Positions 15,251-24,515 of a stretch of DNA of 64,000 nt are shown in pieces. The stretch's first letter is position 1. Each line of letters begins with the position of its first letter. The stretch lies in the NCBI RefSeq assembly GCF_013369485.1, contig NZ_JABWEB010000002.1:434001-498000 (forward strand). The letters run 5' to 3'. Under the pieces are notes generated by a model that saw nothing but the letters and a program-made list of their open reading frames with translations, searched no databases and was not told the origin of the DNA. A program made the translations under genes and the position numbers. The DNA is from Massilia sp. BJB1822 (GTDB lineage Bacteria; Pseudomonadota; Gammaproteobacteria; Burkholderiales; Burkholderiaceae_D).

Positions 15251-18200
15251 TCAGGAAGTCAGGTGTTTAATGGCGGTTTTAATCTGGGTGACGCGGGCTG
15301 CCAGATCCGGCATGGCAGCCGTGATCTTCAGTTTATCCTGTCCATTCAGCTTGATGTGGCGGTTTTTCTGGATGAGCTCAATGATGCGCATCGGATCGAC
15401 CGGCGGTTTGGGCAGGAATTGCAGATTGGCGGCCTCGCTGTGGGCGTCGATCTTGATGATGCCCACGGTCTTGGCGGCGATGCGCAGGCGGTGGGTTTCA
15501 ACCAGCGCCTTGGCCGCTTCCGGCAGCTTGCCGAAACGGTCGATCAGTTCTTCCTGCAAGCCGTCGATAGCATCCTGCGTGCCGCAGTTGGCCAGGCGCT
15601 TGTAGATCGACAGGCGCTCATGCACGTCGCCGCAGAAATCGGACGGCAGCAGGGCCGGCACGTGCAGATTGATTTCGGTGGTGGAGGCCAGCGGTGCGGC
15701 CAGATCGGGTTCCTTGCCCGCTTTCAGCGAGCGCACCGCTTCGTTCAGCATATCGGTGTACAGCTGGAAGCCCACTTCGAGCATTTCGCCGGACTGGTTC
15801 TCGCCCAGCACTTCGCCAGCGCCGCGGATTTCCAGGTCGTGCATGGCCAGATAGAAGCCGCTGCCCAGCTCTTCCATTTGCTGGATCGCGTCGAGGCGGC
15901 GTTGCGCCTGTTTGCTCAGGCTTTGCACATCATGCACCAGCAGATAGGCGTAAGCCTGGTGGTGTGAACGGCCGACGCGGCCGCGCAACTGGTGCAGCTG
16001 GGCCAGGCCGAATTTGTCGGCACGGTGCATGATGATGGTGTTCGCGGTCGGCACGTCGATGCCGGTTTCGATAATCGTGGTGCACAACAGGATGTTGTAG
16101 CGCTGCGCCACGAAATCGCGCATGACTTTTTCCAGATCGCGTTCGTGCATCTGGCCGTGGGCCACGGCGATGCGCGCTTCGGGCAGCAGCTCGGTCAGCG
16201 CGGCCATGCGGTTCTGGATGGTTTCCACCTCGTTGTGCAGGAAGTAGACCTGGCCGCCGCGCTTGAGTTCACGCAGCACGGCTTCGCGGATGATGGAGTC
16301 GTTCTCGCCGCGCACGAAGGTCTTGATGGCCAGACGCTTTTGCGGCGCGGTGGCGATCACCGAGAAGTCGCGCAGGCCTTCCAGCGCCATGCCCAGGGTG
16401 CGCGGGATCGGCGTGGCGGTCAGGGTCAGCACGTCGACTTCGGCTCGTAGCGATTTCAGCGCCTCTTTCTGGCGTACGCCGAAGCGGTGTTCCTCGTCGA
16501 TGATGACCAGGCCCAGACGCTCGAACTTCACATCGTCCGACAGCAGCTTGTGGGTGCCGATGATGATGTCCAGCGTGCCGTCGGCCATGCCCTTGATGGC
16601 TTGTCCGATCTCCTTGCCGGTGCGGAAGCGCGACATTTCGGCGATGCGCACCGGCCAGTCGGCGAAGCGGTCGGCGAAAGTCTGGGCATGCTGTTCGGCC
16701 AGCAGGGTGGTGGGCGCCAAGATGGCGACCTGCTTGCCGCCCATGACGGCGATGAATGCGGCGCGCAGCGCCACCTCGGTCTTGCCGAAGCCGACGTCGC
16801 CGCACACCAGGCGGTCCATCGGCTTGCCCGAGGTCATATCCTTCATGACGTTCATGATGGCGGCCGCCTGGTCCGGCGTCTCGTCGAAGCCGAAGCTGTC
16901 GGCGAAGCGCTCGTAATCCTGCGACGAATACTCGAAAGCGTGACCCTGGCGCGCGGCGCGGCGGGCGTAAAGATTCAGCAGCTCGGCGGCGGTGTCGCGC
17001 ACCTGGTCGGCCGCCTTCTTCTTGGCTTTTTCCCACTGGCCGGAGCCGAGGGTGTGCAGCGGCGCGTCGTCCGGCGAGGCACCAGAATAGCGCGAGATCA
17101 CGTGCAGCTGCGACACCGGCACATACAGCTTGGTGTCCTTGGCGTATTCCAGGTGCAGGAATTCGGTTTCGCCTTCGCCCAGGTCCATGCTGGTCAGGCC
17201 CATATAGCGGCCGATGCCATGGTTGATGTGCACCACCGGATCGCCGATTTTCAGCTCGGACAGATCGCGCACCATGGACTCGACCTGGGTCACGGCCTCC
17301 TGCTTCTTCTTGCCGACGCGACGGCCGGAACCGGCATACAGCTCGGTTTCAGTGATGAAGACCAGTTGGCCCTGCGGCGCGGCCAGCTCAAAGCCCGCGT
17401 GCAGCGGGGCCACGCCCAGCGTCACTTTGGCGTCGCTGGCGAGGAAGCCTTCAAAGCCTTCCACCGGCGCGGGCGCCAGATCGAATTCGCTGAAATACTG
17501 CTGCAGGGTTTCGCGGCGGCCGCCCGATTCGGCACAGATCATCACGCGCTTACCCGTTTGCAGCAGATAGGCGCGCAGATTGGTCAGCGGATCGTCCAGA
17601 TGGCGGTTGACGGCGATATTCGGCACCGGCGCCGACAGCTCGGACGCCTCGCCATTGCCGTCGCGGTTCAGGGCCAGGCGCGCATGCGGCTTGGCCAGGA
17701 CAAAGAACTGCTCGTCGCCGAGGAAGATGGATTGCGGCGGCAGGATCGGGCGCTCGCGGTCGGCTTTCAGGAATTTGTAGCGCGACTCGGTATCGGCCCA
17801 GAAGCGTTTGATGGCGGCATCGATATCGCCCACCATGGCCAGGGTCGAGCCTTGCGGCAGATAGTCGAACAGCGTGGCCGTCTCTTCGAAGAACAGCGGC
17901 AGATAGTATTCGATGCCGGCCGAGGCGATACCGCTGCCCATATCCTTGTAAATCACGGTACGCGAAGGATCGCCTTCGAACGTCTCGCGCCAGCGGCTGC
18001 GGAAGGTGGAGCGCGCCGCCTCGTCCATCGGGAATTCGCGGCCCGGCAGCAGGCGCACTTCGCGCACCGGATACAGCGAACGCTGGGTATCGGCATCGAA
18101 GGTGCGGATGGTTTCGATGGTGTCGCCGAACAGGTCGAGGCGGTAGGGCAGGGCCGAACCCATGGGGAACAGGTCGATCAGGCCGCCGCGCACCGAGTAC

Positions 18201-18694
18201 TCGCCGGGCGACATCACCTGGTTCACATGGGTATAGCCGGCCAGCGTCAGCTGCGATTTCAGACGCGCCTCGTCCAGCACCTCGCCCTGCTTGAAGAAGA
18301 AGGTATAGGCGGCCAGGAAGGAGGGCGGCGCCATACGCACCAGGGCGGTGGTGGCGGGCACGATCATCACATCGCACTGGCCGTTCTGGATTTCATGCAG
18401 GGTGGCCAGACGCTCGGACACCAGATCCTGGTGCGGCGAGAAGGCGTCGTAAGGCAGGGTTTCCCAGTCGGGCAGGAGGTGGCAGCGCAGCTCCGCGCCG
18501 CCGAACCAGGGCAATTCGTCCAGCAGGCGTTGGCCGTCGCTGGCCTGGGCCACGATCACGGCCAGCATCTGGCCTTGCTGTTTCAGTTCAAGCGCGGCTT
18601 GCGCCAGGGCGTAGGCATCCGAAGAGCCGTACAGGGTAGGCAATACGAAACGGTTGCCGGACTTGGGAAGGGATTTTTTTAAGTCGAATGACAT
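15251..18694 (-). CDS. mfd: Transcription-repair coupling factor Mfd
   Basis: ATP-dependent translocase that removes stalled RNA polymerase and recruits UvrA. It is 1147 residues from the ATG at 18694, the usual length. The N-terminal UvrB-like domain contains LLPDWETLPYD and PGEYSVRGGLIDLFP. The RNA-polymerase-interacting region has LKIGDPVVHINHGIGRY. The helicase core has GDVGFGKTE (Walker A), IIDEEHRFG (DEEH box) and TATPIPRTL. A TRG motif and UvrA-masking domain 7 close the protein. An upstream in-frame ATG at 18733 overlaps a TATAAT element and is rejected. Confidence 0.96.
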   Translation of the reverse strand: MSFDLKKSLPKSGNRFVLPTLYGSSDAYALAQAALELKQQGQMLAVIVAQASDGQRLLDELPWFGGAELRCHLLPDWETLPYDAFSPHQDLVSERLATLHEIQNGQCDVMIVPATTALVRMAPPSFLAAYTFFFKQGEVLDEARLKSQLTLAGYTHVNQVMSPGEYSVRGGLIDLFPMGSALPYRLDLFGDTIETIRTFDADTQRSLYPVREVRLLPGREFPMDEAARSTFRSRWRETFEGDPSRTVIYKDMGSGIASAGIEYYLPLFFEETATLFDYLPQGSTLAMVGDIDAAIKRFWADTESRYKFLKADRERPILPPQSIFLGDEQFFVLAKPHARLALNRDGNGEASELSAPVPNIAVNRHLDDPLTNLRAYLLQTGKRVMICAESGGRRETLQQYFSEFDLAPAPVEGFEGFLASDAKVTLGVAPLHAGFELAAPQGQLVFITETELYAGSGRRVGKKKQEAVTQVESMVRDLSELKIGDPVVHINHGIGRYMGLTSMDLGEGETEFLHLEYAKDTKLYVPVSQLHVISRYSGASPDDAPLHTLGSGQWEKAKKKAADQVRDTAAELLNLYARRAARQGHAFEYSSQDYERFADSFGFDETPDQAAAIMNVMKDMTSGKPMDRLVCGDVGFGKTEVALRAAFIAVMGGKQVAILAPTTLLAEQHAQTFADRFADWPVRIAEMSRFRTGKEIGQAIKGMADGTLDIIIGTHKLLSDDVKFERLGLVIIDEEHRFGVRQKEALKSLRAEVDVLTLTATPIPRTLGMALEGLRDFSVIATAPQKRLAIKTFVRGENDSIIREAVLRELKRGGQVYFLHNEVETIQNRMAALTELLPEARIAVAHGQMHERDLEKVMRDFVAQRYNILLCTTIIETGIDVPTANTIIMHRADKFGLAQLHQLRGRVGRSHHQAYAYLLVHDVQSLSKQAQRRLDAIQQMEELGSGFYLAMHDLEIRGAGEVLGENQSGEMLEVGFQLYTDMLNEAVRSLKAGKEPDLAAPLASTTEINLHVPALLPSDFCGDVHERLSIYKRLANCGTQDAIDGLQEELIDRFGKLPEAAKALVETHRLRIAAKTVGIIKIDAHSEAANLQFLPKPPVDPMRIIELIQKNRHIKLNGQDKLKITAAMPDLAARVTQIKTAIKHLTS

Positions 18695-18731
18695 GCGGTG
18701 CTGGAGCGCTGGGGAAACGATCAGACCACGC

Positions 18732-18737
18732 ATTATA
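18732..18737 (-). promoter_or_regulatory. Probable -10 element for mfd (TATAAT on the minus strand)
   Basis: A perfect TATAAT on the minus strand lies 38 bases before the chosen mfd ATG, at the very end of the upstream nucleotidase gene. The -35 region is weak. Confidence 0.35.
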
Positions 18738-19731
18738 GTCCAAGCGATGGCTGGACGTCGGATGCTGTTGTAATCAGATTGGCAATGCCGAAGGGCACAT
18801 GCACCATGGGCGTGCTCAGACCGGGCGCCTGCAGGTGGCTGAGCTGATCGTCGAAGAAGATATGCGGCTTGAAGATGCTTAGCACGCGCGCTTTGTCCAT
18901 GCCGCCCAAGAAAAAAGTCTCGTGCGCCGAGACGCCCCAGCTCTTCAGCGTGGTCACCACCCTCTCATGCGAAGGCGCGTTGCGGGCCGTGATGATGGCC
19001 ACGCGCAGCAGCTTGCGGTAACCGGGCCGGCGCCGGGCCAGCAGGGTTTCGAAGCGCTGCATCACATGCAGCTGGCGGAACAGATTGGCCAGCGGCCCCG
19101 GTTGATGCGGCACGCCGGCGTTGCGGCGCTCGTGGGCGTGAAATTCGGCCACATCGTTATTGCGTTTGAAGACGCTCTCCGACTCATCGTCGGCCAGCAC
19201 GCCGTCGAAGTCGAAGGCGATGCGCAATTCGGCATCGCCGGCGTCGTCGAGCTGTTCGCTGTTCGGCGCGGGCAGCACCAGGCCGGCGGGCTGGCCGGCT
19301 GCCAGTGCCTTGCGCACATCGTCCTCGTTCGCGCTGAGGAAGAGTGCAGCATTAAAGGCAGGCAGATAGGTATAAGGCGCGCTGCCGGTGAGGAAGGCTG
19401 CGCGCGAGATATCCAGGCCGTAGTGGGCGATGGAGTTCATCACGCGCAGGCCGGTCTCCGGCGAGTTGCGCGATAAAAGCACCACCTCCACCGGCGACTG
19501 CTTGCGGAAGTGGCGGTTGATAGCGAGGAAGCGGCGGATGAAGGGAAAGGCCACGCCGCGCGCCAGCACCGTGCCGGCATGCGCTTCCTGATAACTGCGG
19601 TAGCCGTCCTCGCCTTCTTCCAGATAAACGCGGTGCGATTCGCGCAGGTCGAACAGGGCGCTGGAGGCGATGCCGATCACCAGCTTGTTTTCAATCGGAT
19701 AGGCCATTTTTGTGCTTGGTTTTTGATTCAA
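18733..19731 (-). CDS. Cytosolic 5'-nucleotidase (NT5C1-like, PF06189-type)
   Basis: A 332-residue enzyme resembling the bacterial relatives of eukaryotic cytosolic 5'-nucleotidase I. It shows LVIGIASSALFDL near the N-terminus, LLSRNSPETGLRVMNSI, the haloacid-dehalogenase-like DFDGVLADDESE (about residues 175-186), ITARNAPSHERVV, and FLGGMDKARVL. It would dephosphorylate nucleoside monophosphates in the cytoplasm. Start: TTG at 19731 has an AGGAG ribosome binding site close by; ATG at 19707 is the alternative. It is upstream of mfd, whose promoter overlaps its last codons. Confidence 0.85.
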   Translation of the reverse strand: MNQKPSTKMAYPIENKLVIGIASSALFDLRESHRVYLEEGEDGYRSYQEAHAGTVLARGVAFPFIRRFLAINRHFRKQSPVEVVLLSRNSPETGLRVMNSIAHYGLDISRAAFLTGSAPYTYLPAFNAALFLSANEDDVRKALAAGQPAGLVLPAPNSEQLDDAGDAELRIAFDFDGVLADDESESVFKRNNDVAEFHAHERRNAGVPHQPGPLANLFRQLHVMQRFETLLARRRPGYRKLLRVAIITARNAPSHERVVTTLKSWGVSAHETFFLGGMDKARVLSIFKPHIFFDDQLSHLQAPGLSTPMVHVPFGIANLITTASDVQPSLGL

Positions 19732-19841
19732 CTTTCTCCTGCGACTATAGCCGAAATCGCGTAATCATTCCGCCTTGCCAATCATTCTTGCTGTCGAGTA
19801 GTGCTTTGCGCCACGCTTTGTACAGAACAGGCAGAAAACAA

Positions 19842-19871
19842 TTGACGCAGCAAAGCACGCAGACCTATTCT
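19842..19871 (+). promoter_or_regulatory. Sigma-70 promoter for the chemoreceptor gene
   Basis: TTGACG (19842-19847), an 18-base spacer, then TATTCT (19866-19871), 61 bases before the GTG start. It is the best -35/-10 pair in the window. Confidence 0.5.
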
Positions 19872-19932
19872 GGCCGTGTGGAAATACTCACCAATTATCA
19901 CAATCCATTTCTCCCTACTGCAAGAGGCTCCC

Positions 19933-21726
19933 GTGTTTAAGAACTTGATGATCAAATGGAAGCTGGCAACCCTTGTCGCTATTATGCTGGTAGCTTTAAG
20001 CATCATCGGCATCAGCGGTTACAGCGGCATTAATAAGGTCGGCAACTCGGTCGAAGAAATCGGCAAGGTGCGCATGCCTTCCGTCGAAGGCCTGCTCGTG
20101 ATGAGCGAAGGCCAGACCGCCGTGGCCCTGGCCACCTTGCGCACCGCAATCTGGGAAAACGACTACAAGTCGCAGGCGCGCTTCTCCGAAGTGCTGACCC
20201 TGCGCCAAAAAGCCTGGGCCAGCGCGGAGGCCGGCCTGAAGACATATGAGCCTCTGCCGCAGACCGCCGAGGAGGCGGTGCTGTGGAAGCAGTTCAGCGA
20301 GGAGTGGAGTGCCTGGAAGGCCGCCGACCAGAAGCTGGCCACCACCATCGGCGCGCTGGCGGCCAACAAGGACGAGGAAGGCCAGAAAAAACTGTTCGCA
20401 GAGTTCTACACCCAGTTCGAGGCGGCCGGTCCCTTGTTCACCAAGGCCGAAACCACGCTGAAGAAAATCCTCGACCTGAACAAGCATGTGGCGGCCGACG
20501 CCGTGAAAGCCGGCCAGGACGCCACAGTGAGCTCGCAGCGCACGATGGTGATCTCGGCCTTGCTGGCAATCGCTGTGGCCGTGGCCTGCGCCTGGTATAT
20601 CACGCTGGCGATCACCCGTCCCATCAACGAGGCGGTGGAAGTGGCGAAAACCGTGGCTTCGGGCGATCTGACCAGCCGCATCGAAGTCCAGACCACCGAA
20701 GAAACTGGCCAGCTGCTGGGCGCACTGAAAGATATGAATGAAAGCCTGATCCGCATCGTCGGCCAGGTGCGTTCCGGCACCGATACGATTGCCTGCGCTT
20801 CCTCGCAGATCGCCACCGGCAACCTGGATCTGTCTTCGCGCACCGAGGAGCAAGCCAGCTCGCTGGAAGAAACCGCGTCCTCGATGGAAGAACTGACCTC
20901 CACCGTGCGCCAGAATGCCGATAACGCCTCGCAGGCCAATCAGCTGGCGGCATCGGCGTCCGGCGTGGCGATGAAGGGCGGCGAAGTCGTGTCGCGCGTG
21001 GTGCAGACCATGGAATCGATCAATGCTTCGTCCAGCAAGATTGTGGACATCATCAGCGTTATTGACGGCATCGCCTTCCAGACCAATATCCTGGCCTTGA
21101 ATGCGGCTGTCGAAGCGGCGCGCGCCGGCGAGCAGGGACGCGGCTTTGCCGTGGTGGCTTCCGAAGTGCGCAATCTGGCGCAGCGCTCGGCGGCGGCGGC
21201 GAAAGAAATCAAGCAACTGATCAGCGAATCGGTGGAAACCGTGGGCGCGGGCAGCAAGCTGGTGGCCGAAGCCGGCGAGACCATGGGCGAGATCGTGACC
21301 AGCGTGCAGCGCGTGACCGACATCATGACCGAAATCACCATGGCGACCAGGGAGCAGAGCAGCGGCATCGACCAGATCAATACTGCGGTCAGCCAGATGG
21401 ATACCGTGACCCAGCAGAATGCCGCGCTGGTGGAAGAAGCCGCCGCCGCCGCCGCATCGCTGGAGGAGCAGGCTGGCAAGCTGGCGCAGGTGGTCAGCGT
21501 GTTCCGCCTCGACCAGAATGCCGCGCCGGCCGCTGCGGTTGCGATGCACAAGGCACCGACCGCCGCACTGAAAGCGCCGGCCGCGCCAGCGCACAAACCT
21601 GCTGTGGCCAAGACCAAGCCGGCAGCGGCGCGCGCCGAACTGAAACGCCCGGACCTGTCGTCCGGCAGCAAAGCCTCTTCAAAAGTGGCCGCCACCGTTT
21701 CGGAAGATGGATGGGAAGAGTTTTAA
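19933..21726 (+). CDS. Methyl-accepting chemotaxis protein
   Basis: A 597-residue transmembrane receptor. The first membrane span is at about residues 8-30, followed by a four-helix-bundle periplasmic sensor. The second span is at about residues 204-228, followed by a HAMP domain and a long cytoplasmic signalling domain with the hairpin tip ([20 protein letters not shown]). An alanine/proline/lysine-rich linker ends in DGWEEF, a WxxF-type pentapeptide like the CheR/CheB tether of high-abundance receptors. The GTG at 19933 is chosen for the GAGG just upstream. The ligand is unknown. A strong terminator follows. Confidence 0.92.
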   Translation: MFKNLMIKWKLATLVAIMLVALSIIGISGYSGINKVGNSVEEIGKVRMPSVEGLLVMSEGQTAVALATLRTAIWENDYKSQARFSEVLTLRQKAWASAEAGLKTYEPLPQTAEEAVLWKQFSEEWSAWKAADQKLATTIGALAANKDEEGQKKLFAEFYTQFEAAGPLFTKAETTLKKILDLNKHVAADAVKAGQDATVSSQRTMVISALLAIAVAVACAWYITLAITRPINEAVEVAKTVASGDLTSRIEVQTTEETGQLLGALKDMNESLIRIVGQVRSGTDTIACASSQIATGNLDLSSRTEEQASSLEETASSMEELTSTVRQNADNASQANQLAASASGVAMKGGEVVSRVVQTMESINASSSKIVDIISVIDGIAFQTNILALNAAVEAARAGEQGRGFAVVASEVRNLAQRSAAAAKEIKQLISESVETVGAGSKLVAEAGETMGEIVTSVQRVTDIMTEITMATREQSSGIDQINTAVSQMDTVTQQNAALVEEAAAAAASLEEQAGKLAQVVSVFRLDQNAAPAAAVAMHKAPTAALKAPAAPAHKPAVAKTKPAAARAELKRPDLSSGSKASSKVAATVSEDGWEEF

Positions 21727-21749
21727 GGGAGCGCACAGGGAGCGCTTTT

Positions 21750-21776
21750 AAGGGCCGCGCAAGCGGCCCTTTTTTT
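21750..21776 (+). terminator. Rho-independent terminator after the chemoreceptor gene
   Basis: AAGGGCCGC (21750-21758), GCAA tetraloop, GCGGCCCTT (21763-21771), then a run of T. Confidence 0.9.
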
Positions 21777-21913
21777 ATGTGCACAGGCTTAGACTTGAGC
21801 TAACAGATGATGTCCGGTGATCGGCAGCAACCGCCTGCGGATTGTACTCGTGTACTTGGTTGACGCATCCGCCCCTTTTCGGACTTCTAGAGAAAGGGCT
21901 ATACCTGTTTCGC

Positions 21914-22228
21914 CTAGGACTTCGCGATGTGCCGCGCCATCGCGGCCAATATCACTCGAATTGCCCCATTTGGATCAACTTCACCGTCAATAAGCTCCAA
22001 GAAATGCAGCAGCTCGGAGTGGTTGTTCGCGATGTCTTCCAAAAGCACCTTATTCGAAAAATCAAAAAGTCCCATGTTGGAACCTGTAATTTCGATAAAG
22101 TCGACGCAATAGCTGGTATGCGGGTCGACAAATTCTAGTGAAGCAAGCTCTGCTTTACTCGTCTCATCAAGTAGCGCAATACCAAAGGCGACAGCCTCAT
22201 TCAAGTTCTTCGGAAGAGTTCTATTCAT
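21914..22228 (-). CDS. Hypothetical protein, possibly DUF6794-like
   Basis: A 104-residue protein from the ATG at 22228; a GTG at 22279 would add 17 residues. The N-terminus LPKNLNEAVAFGIALLDETSKAEL resembles small DUF6794-type proteins (P.TL.EAI..L...L). The rest is acidic and helical, with no signal or membrane segment. It is one of several AT-rich minus-strand genes that begin here. No function can be given. Confidence 0.4.
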   Translation of the reverse strand: MNRTLPKNLNEAVAFGIALLDETSKAELASLEFVDPHTSYCVDFIEITGSNMGLFDFSNKVLLEDIANNHSELLHFLELIDGEVDPNGAIRVILAAMARHIAKS

Positions 22229-22318
22229 ATTCAACGGAGAATTTTGGCTTTCACGTCCGAAAATGACTGATGCCGGCACGGTTACATGTTTAGTCAGATG
22301 ACTGGCTTCCCATGAGGC

Positions 22319-22768
22319 TTACTCTGGCGCGAACTTATTTAGACATTCCATAAATTCCTGTTGGTTGAATACGGCTAAAGGTTCAGCGCCCGATGACGCC
22401 CATTTTGTGGTGATTCCGACCTCCGATCCGCTCGACAAACTATGCCCCCATCTAAGCCATTGCACAGTTCCGTCAATCACGAGTTGTTCAACCACGACTA
22501 CAGTGCATCCAAAATCCATGTCGTCGCTACAAACCAAGATCGGTACGACGGTTGAGGAGCAATCTTCTCCAGGCATTATGCGGCGTCTTGCCAATTGCAG
22601 TTCATCCCCGTCCACCACCCAAATTTGAGCAAGCCCCAGCGACAAAGCATCAGGGTAATTGAGCCGTTCCGCACACCATTTCTCGATAGCTACACCATTT
22701 ATGGCTATCCAATCGTACGGAGCTCGTGCAAAGCCAGGTTGATATTGAATTGTGCTGATCTTTTCCAT
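22319..22768 (-). CDS. Hypothetical protein
   Basis: A 149-residue soluble protein with an ATG start, acidic overall. Recognisable features are a central FGCTVVVVEQLV beta segment, GTVQWLRWG, and a C-terminal helix. I do not recognise the family. Its size, lone position among accessory genes and AT-rich composition resemble orphan immunity-type genes, but that is only an impression. Confidence 0.4.
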   Translation of the reverse strand: MEKISTIQYQPGFARAPYDWIAINGVAIEKWCAERLNYPDALSLGLAQIWVVDGDELQLARRRIMPGEDCSSTVVPILVCSDDMDFGCTVVVVEQLVIDGTVQWLRWGHSLSSGSEVGITTKWASSGAEPLAVFNQQEFMECLNKFAPE

Positions 22769-22816
22769 TTAGTCACTAGCTTCCTACTTCATTCTGATCC
22801 GACTGCTTTTGGCAGA

Positions 22817-23140
22817 TTACGGCTGCAATGCGATGACGACCATCCCAACCAAAGCCAGAGCAGCCCCCAAAAAGTCGAAGCGGGTTAACTGAACGCCATC
22901 GACAAATCGCAGCCATAGCAGAGCCACGCCAATATAAGCGCCGCCGTAAGCGGCATAGGTACGACCAGCAGCAGAGGGGTGCAGGGTTAAAAGCCATGCA
23001 AATAGTCCCAACGAAAAGCTGGCAGGTACGAGGAGCCACATTGACTTTCCCTGTTTGAGCACCAGCCACGGTAGATAGCAACCTACGATTTCTGCCAAAG
23101 CTGTTATGAAAAACAGAGGTACTAACTTGATGATACTCAA
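22817..23140 (-). CDS. YnfA/UPF0060-family small membrane protein
   Basis: A 107-residue protein with four predicted membrane helices. The family pattern is clear: [16 protein letters not shown] near the N-terminus, [17 protein letters not shown] in the middle, and a [15 protein letters not shown] end. It is structurally related to small multidrug resistance-type proteins, but transport is unproven. The start codon is TTG at 23140, supported by AGGA eight bases upstream. It lies in the accessory cluster. Confidence 0.85.
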   Translation of the reverse strand: MSIIKLVPLFFITALAEIVGCYLPWLVLKQGKSMWLLVPASFSLGLFAWLLTLHPSAAGRTYAAYGGAYIGVALLWLRFVDGVQLTRFDFLGAALALVGMVVIALQP

Positions 23141-23188
23141 ACCAAATCCTATTAAAAAATTTCCTTGCCAGACCGCTTTTGGCCGAAC

Positions 23189-23539
23189 TTATACCTTCGT
23201 TTTGGTAAGCAAGAACAAGCCTAGCGCGCCGGAGGCAACAATACTGAATATCGAAAGCGGCAAGGCGAACTCATGCCTGCCGGTGAAAGCAAAAGCAGCG
23301 TGTATGGCGAGCGTGCCTAACCCCACCATTCCGCAAACCTTGGACCAAATTCTTGCCGAACGTCGTTGCAATAGCACGCTGCGATAACCCCATAGAAGCG
23401 CACCGACTGCGCATCCGTTGAAGACCAAGAATCCTTGTATTCCTCCGGGCACTCCAAACATGTCCCATTCATGCCAGTATGCAGCGTCAATTTGATGAGC
23501 AATGAGCGCGAGCAGGGTCGCGAAGTACCAGCGTTCCAA
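23189..23539 (-). CDS. DUF6713-family membrane protein
   Basis: A 116-residue protein with four hydrophobic segments. The N-terminal motif LIAHQIDAAYWHEWDMF and the following GGIQGFLVFN fit the DUF6713 family as I know it. The start is TTG with GGAGGA about nine bases upstream. A 60-base-shifted ATG in another frame covers the same ribosome binding site but gives no family match. Function unknown. Confidence 0.6.
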   Translation of the reverse strand: MERWYFATLLALIAHQIDAAYWHEWDMFGVPGGIQGFLVFNGCAVGALLWGYRSVLLQRRSARIWSKVCGMVGLGTLAIHAAFAFTGRHEFALPLSIFSIVASGALGLFLLTKTKV

Positions 23540-23679
23540 TTAAGGTAATCCTCCATTTTTATCGCAAGCCATTGTTATCCGTTGCGAACTGGCAGCCACA
23601 ACGTGACCGATAACCGGCGGGCGACAGCGCGTCCGGTTGATTGTTTGATTGAGCTTTTGGGGCTGGAACGATGCAGATT

Positions 23680-23988
23680 CTATTTGCGCCAGAACGTAAA
23701 TTGGGAAAGCATTGACTGCCGCCAAATGAACAGGCGATCCAATAGCCGATCTGGTACAAAAAGGAAGCAAAGCCCAGCAATAACGAATGCTCCGCAAAAG
23801 ACAACTGCTGAAACCTTGGTTCCCATGTCGTTGGTAAGTATACCGTTTGATGAAATAGTGCTGCTTGGATCAAACAGCAAAGGGACAAAACTAAACAAGA
23901 GCTTCGCACCAACCAATGCCCAGATAAAGCCCATGAAGCGATAGGTCCGACGGTGTCGCTTCATTTTTTTCAGCTGATTTGTATCCAT
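23680..23988 (-). CDS. Hypothetical two-span membrane protein
   Basis: A 102-residue protein from the ATG at 23988, with TTGAG just upstream; a TTG three codons earlier is possible. A basic N-terminus (KKMKRHRRTYR) precedes one membrane helix (about residues 18-36). A second helix lies at about residues 59-77, with a basic tail. No family recognised. Confidence 0.45.
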   Translation of the reverse strand: MDTNQLKKMKRHRRTYRFMGFIWALVGAKLLFSFVPLLFDPSSTISSNGILTNDMGTKVSAVVFCGAFVIAGLCFLFVPDRLLDRLFIWRQSMLSQFTFWRK

Positions 23989-24072
23989 TATGCTCAACGT
24001 GTCATTTATGCCGAAATTTGCTATGCATTATCACTAAGGTATTAAGCCAAGGATGCCAGGCTGGCTAGCTAG

Positions 24073-24106
24073 TGACTGTCTGCTGCTGCCGGTAGCGACC
24101 TCTCAG
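24073..24106. repeat. Dispersed TGTCTGCTGCTG-type intergenic remnant
   Basis: TGACTGTCTGCTGCTGCCGG followed by TAGCGACC. A similar sequence occurs reversed at 53877-53911, and weaker variants lie near other accessory genes. Such sequences often lie beside AT-rich genes of unknown function in proteobacteria; the origin is unclear. Confidence 0.25.
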
Positions 24107-24158
24107 AACTCTAACTCATCTAACAGTTCATGTCAGATACCGTCTGGACTAGTACCTT

Positions 24159-24515
24159 TTATGACTCGGACTTTGCTGAATGCTTAGACATGAAGTCCTT
24201 GTAGGACCAATACTCTACGCCATCCATAGCACGTTCCAGCTCACCCATATCGTCATCTCCCAGTTCCGTAGAAAACGGAGCTGACAGAATTTCCCGGCAT
24301 GATGGAAGGGACATCAGCGCCTTGGACTTCAAAAAGTATTCAAACACCGCCTCTTTCCACATGTCTTCCGGCATATCTGCATGGGCCATCGTCAGACGGC
24401 CCAAGGAAACGACAATTCCTTCGATGTTCCTGAGCACCTCGATGATTTCCTGCTTCTCAAATTCAAGCGTGTTTGGCGTTTGCTGTTGGCTGGCTAACGT
24501 TCCTGGTGAATTCAT
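24159..24515 (-). CDS. Hypothetical protein
   Basis: A 118-residue soluble, acidic, mainly helical protein. Its ATG overlaps the stop of the upstream TonB-domain gene (ATGA), so the two are translationally coupled. No domain recognised. Confidence 0.5.
   Translation of the reverse strand: MNSPGTLASQQQTPNTLEFEKQEIIEVLRNIEGIVVSLGRLTMAHADMPEDMWKEAVFEYFLKSKALMSLPSCREILSAPFSTELGDDDMGELERAMDGVEYWSYKDFMSKHSAKSES

Noticed and set aside
16487-18682. 731-codon plus-strand open frame opposite mfd
   Set aside because: Antisense shadow of a certain gene.
21798-21860. Possible integron attC site (GCTAAC ... GTTGACGC) in front of the accessory run
   Set aside because: The R box does not fit RYYYAAC, and the arms between do not pair as in an attC; no integrase gene is present.
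23559-23912. 117-codon minus-strand frame overlapping the unknown membrane gene at 23680-23988
   Set aside because: It overlaps a frame with a better start and membrane pattern, has poor start context and no domain.
24109-24128. TCTAACTCATCTAACAG resembling the start of a cassette attC
   Set aside because: No matching inverse box is found within 150 bases.
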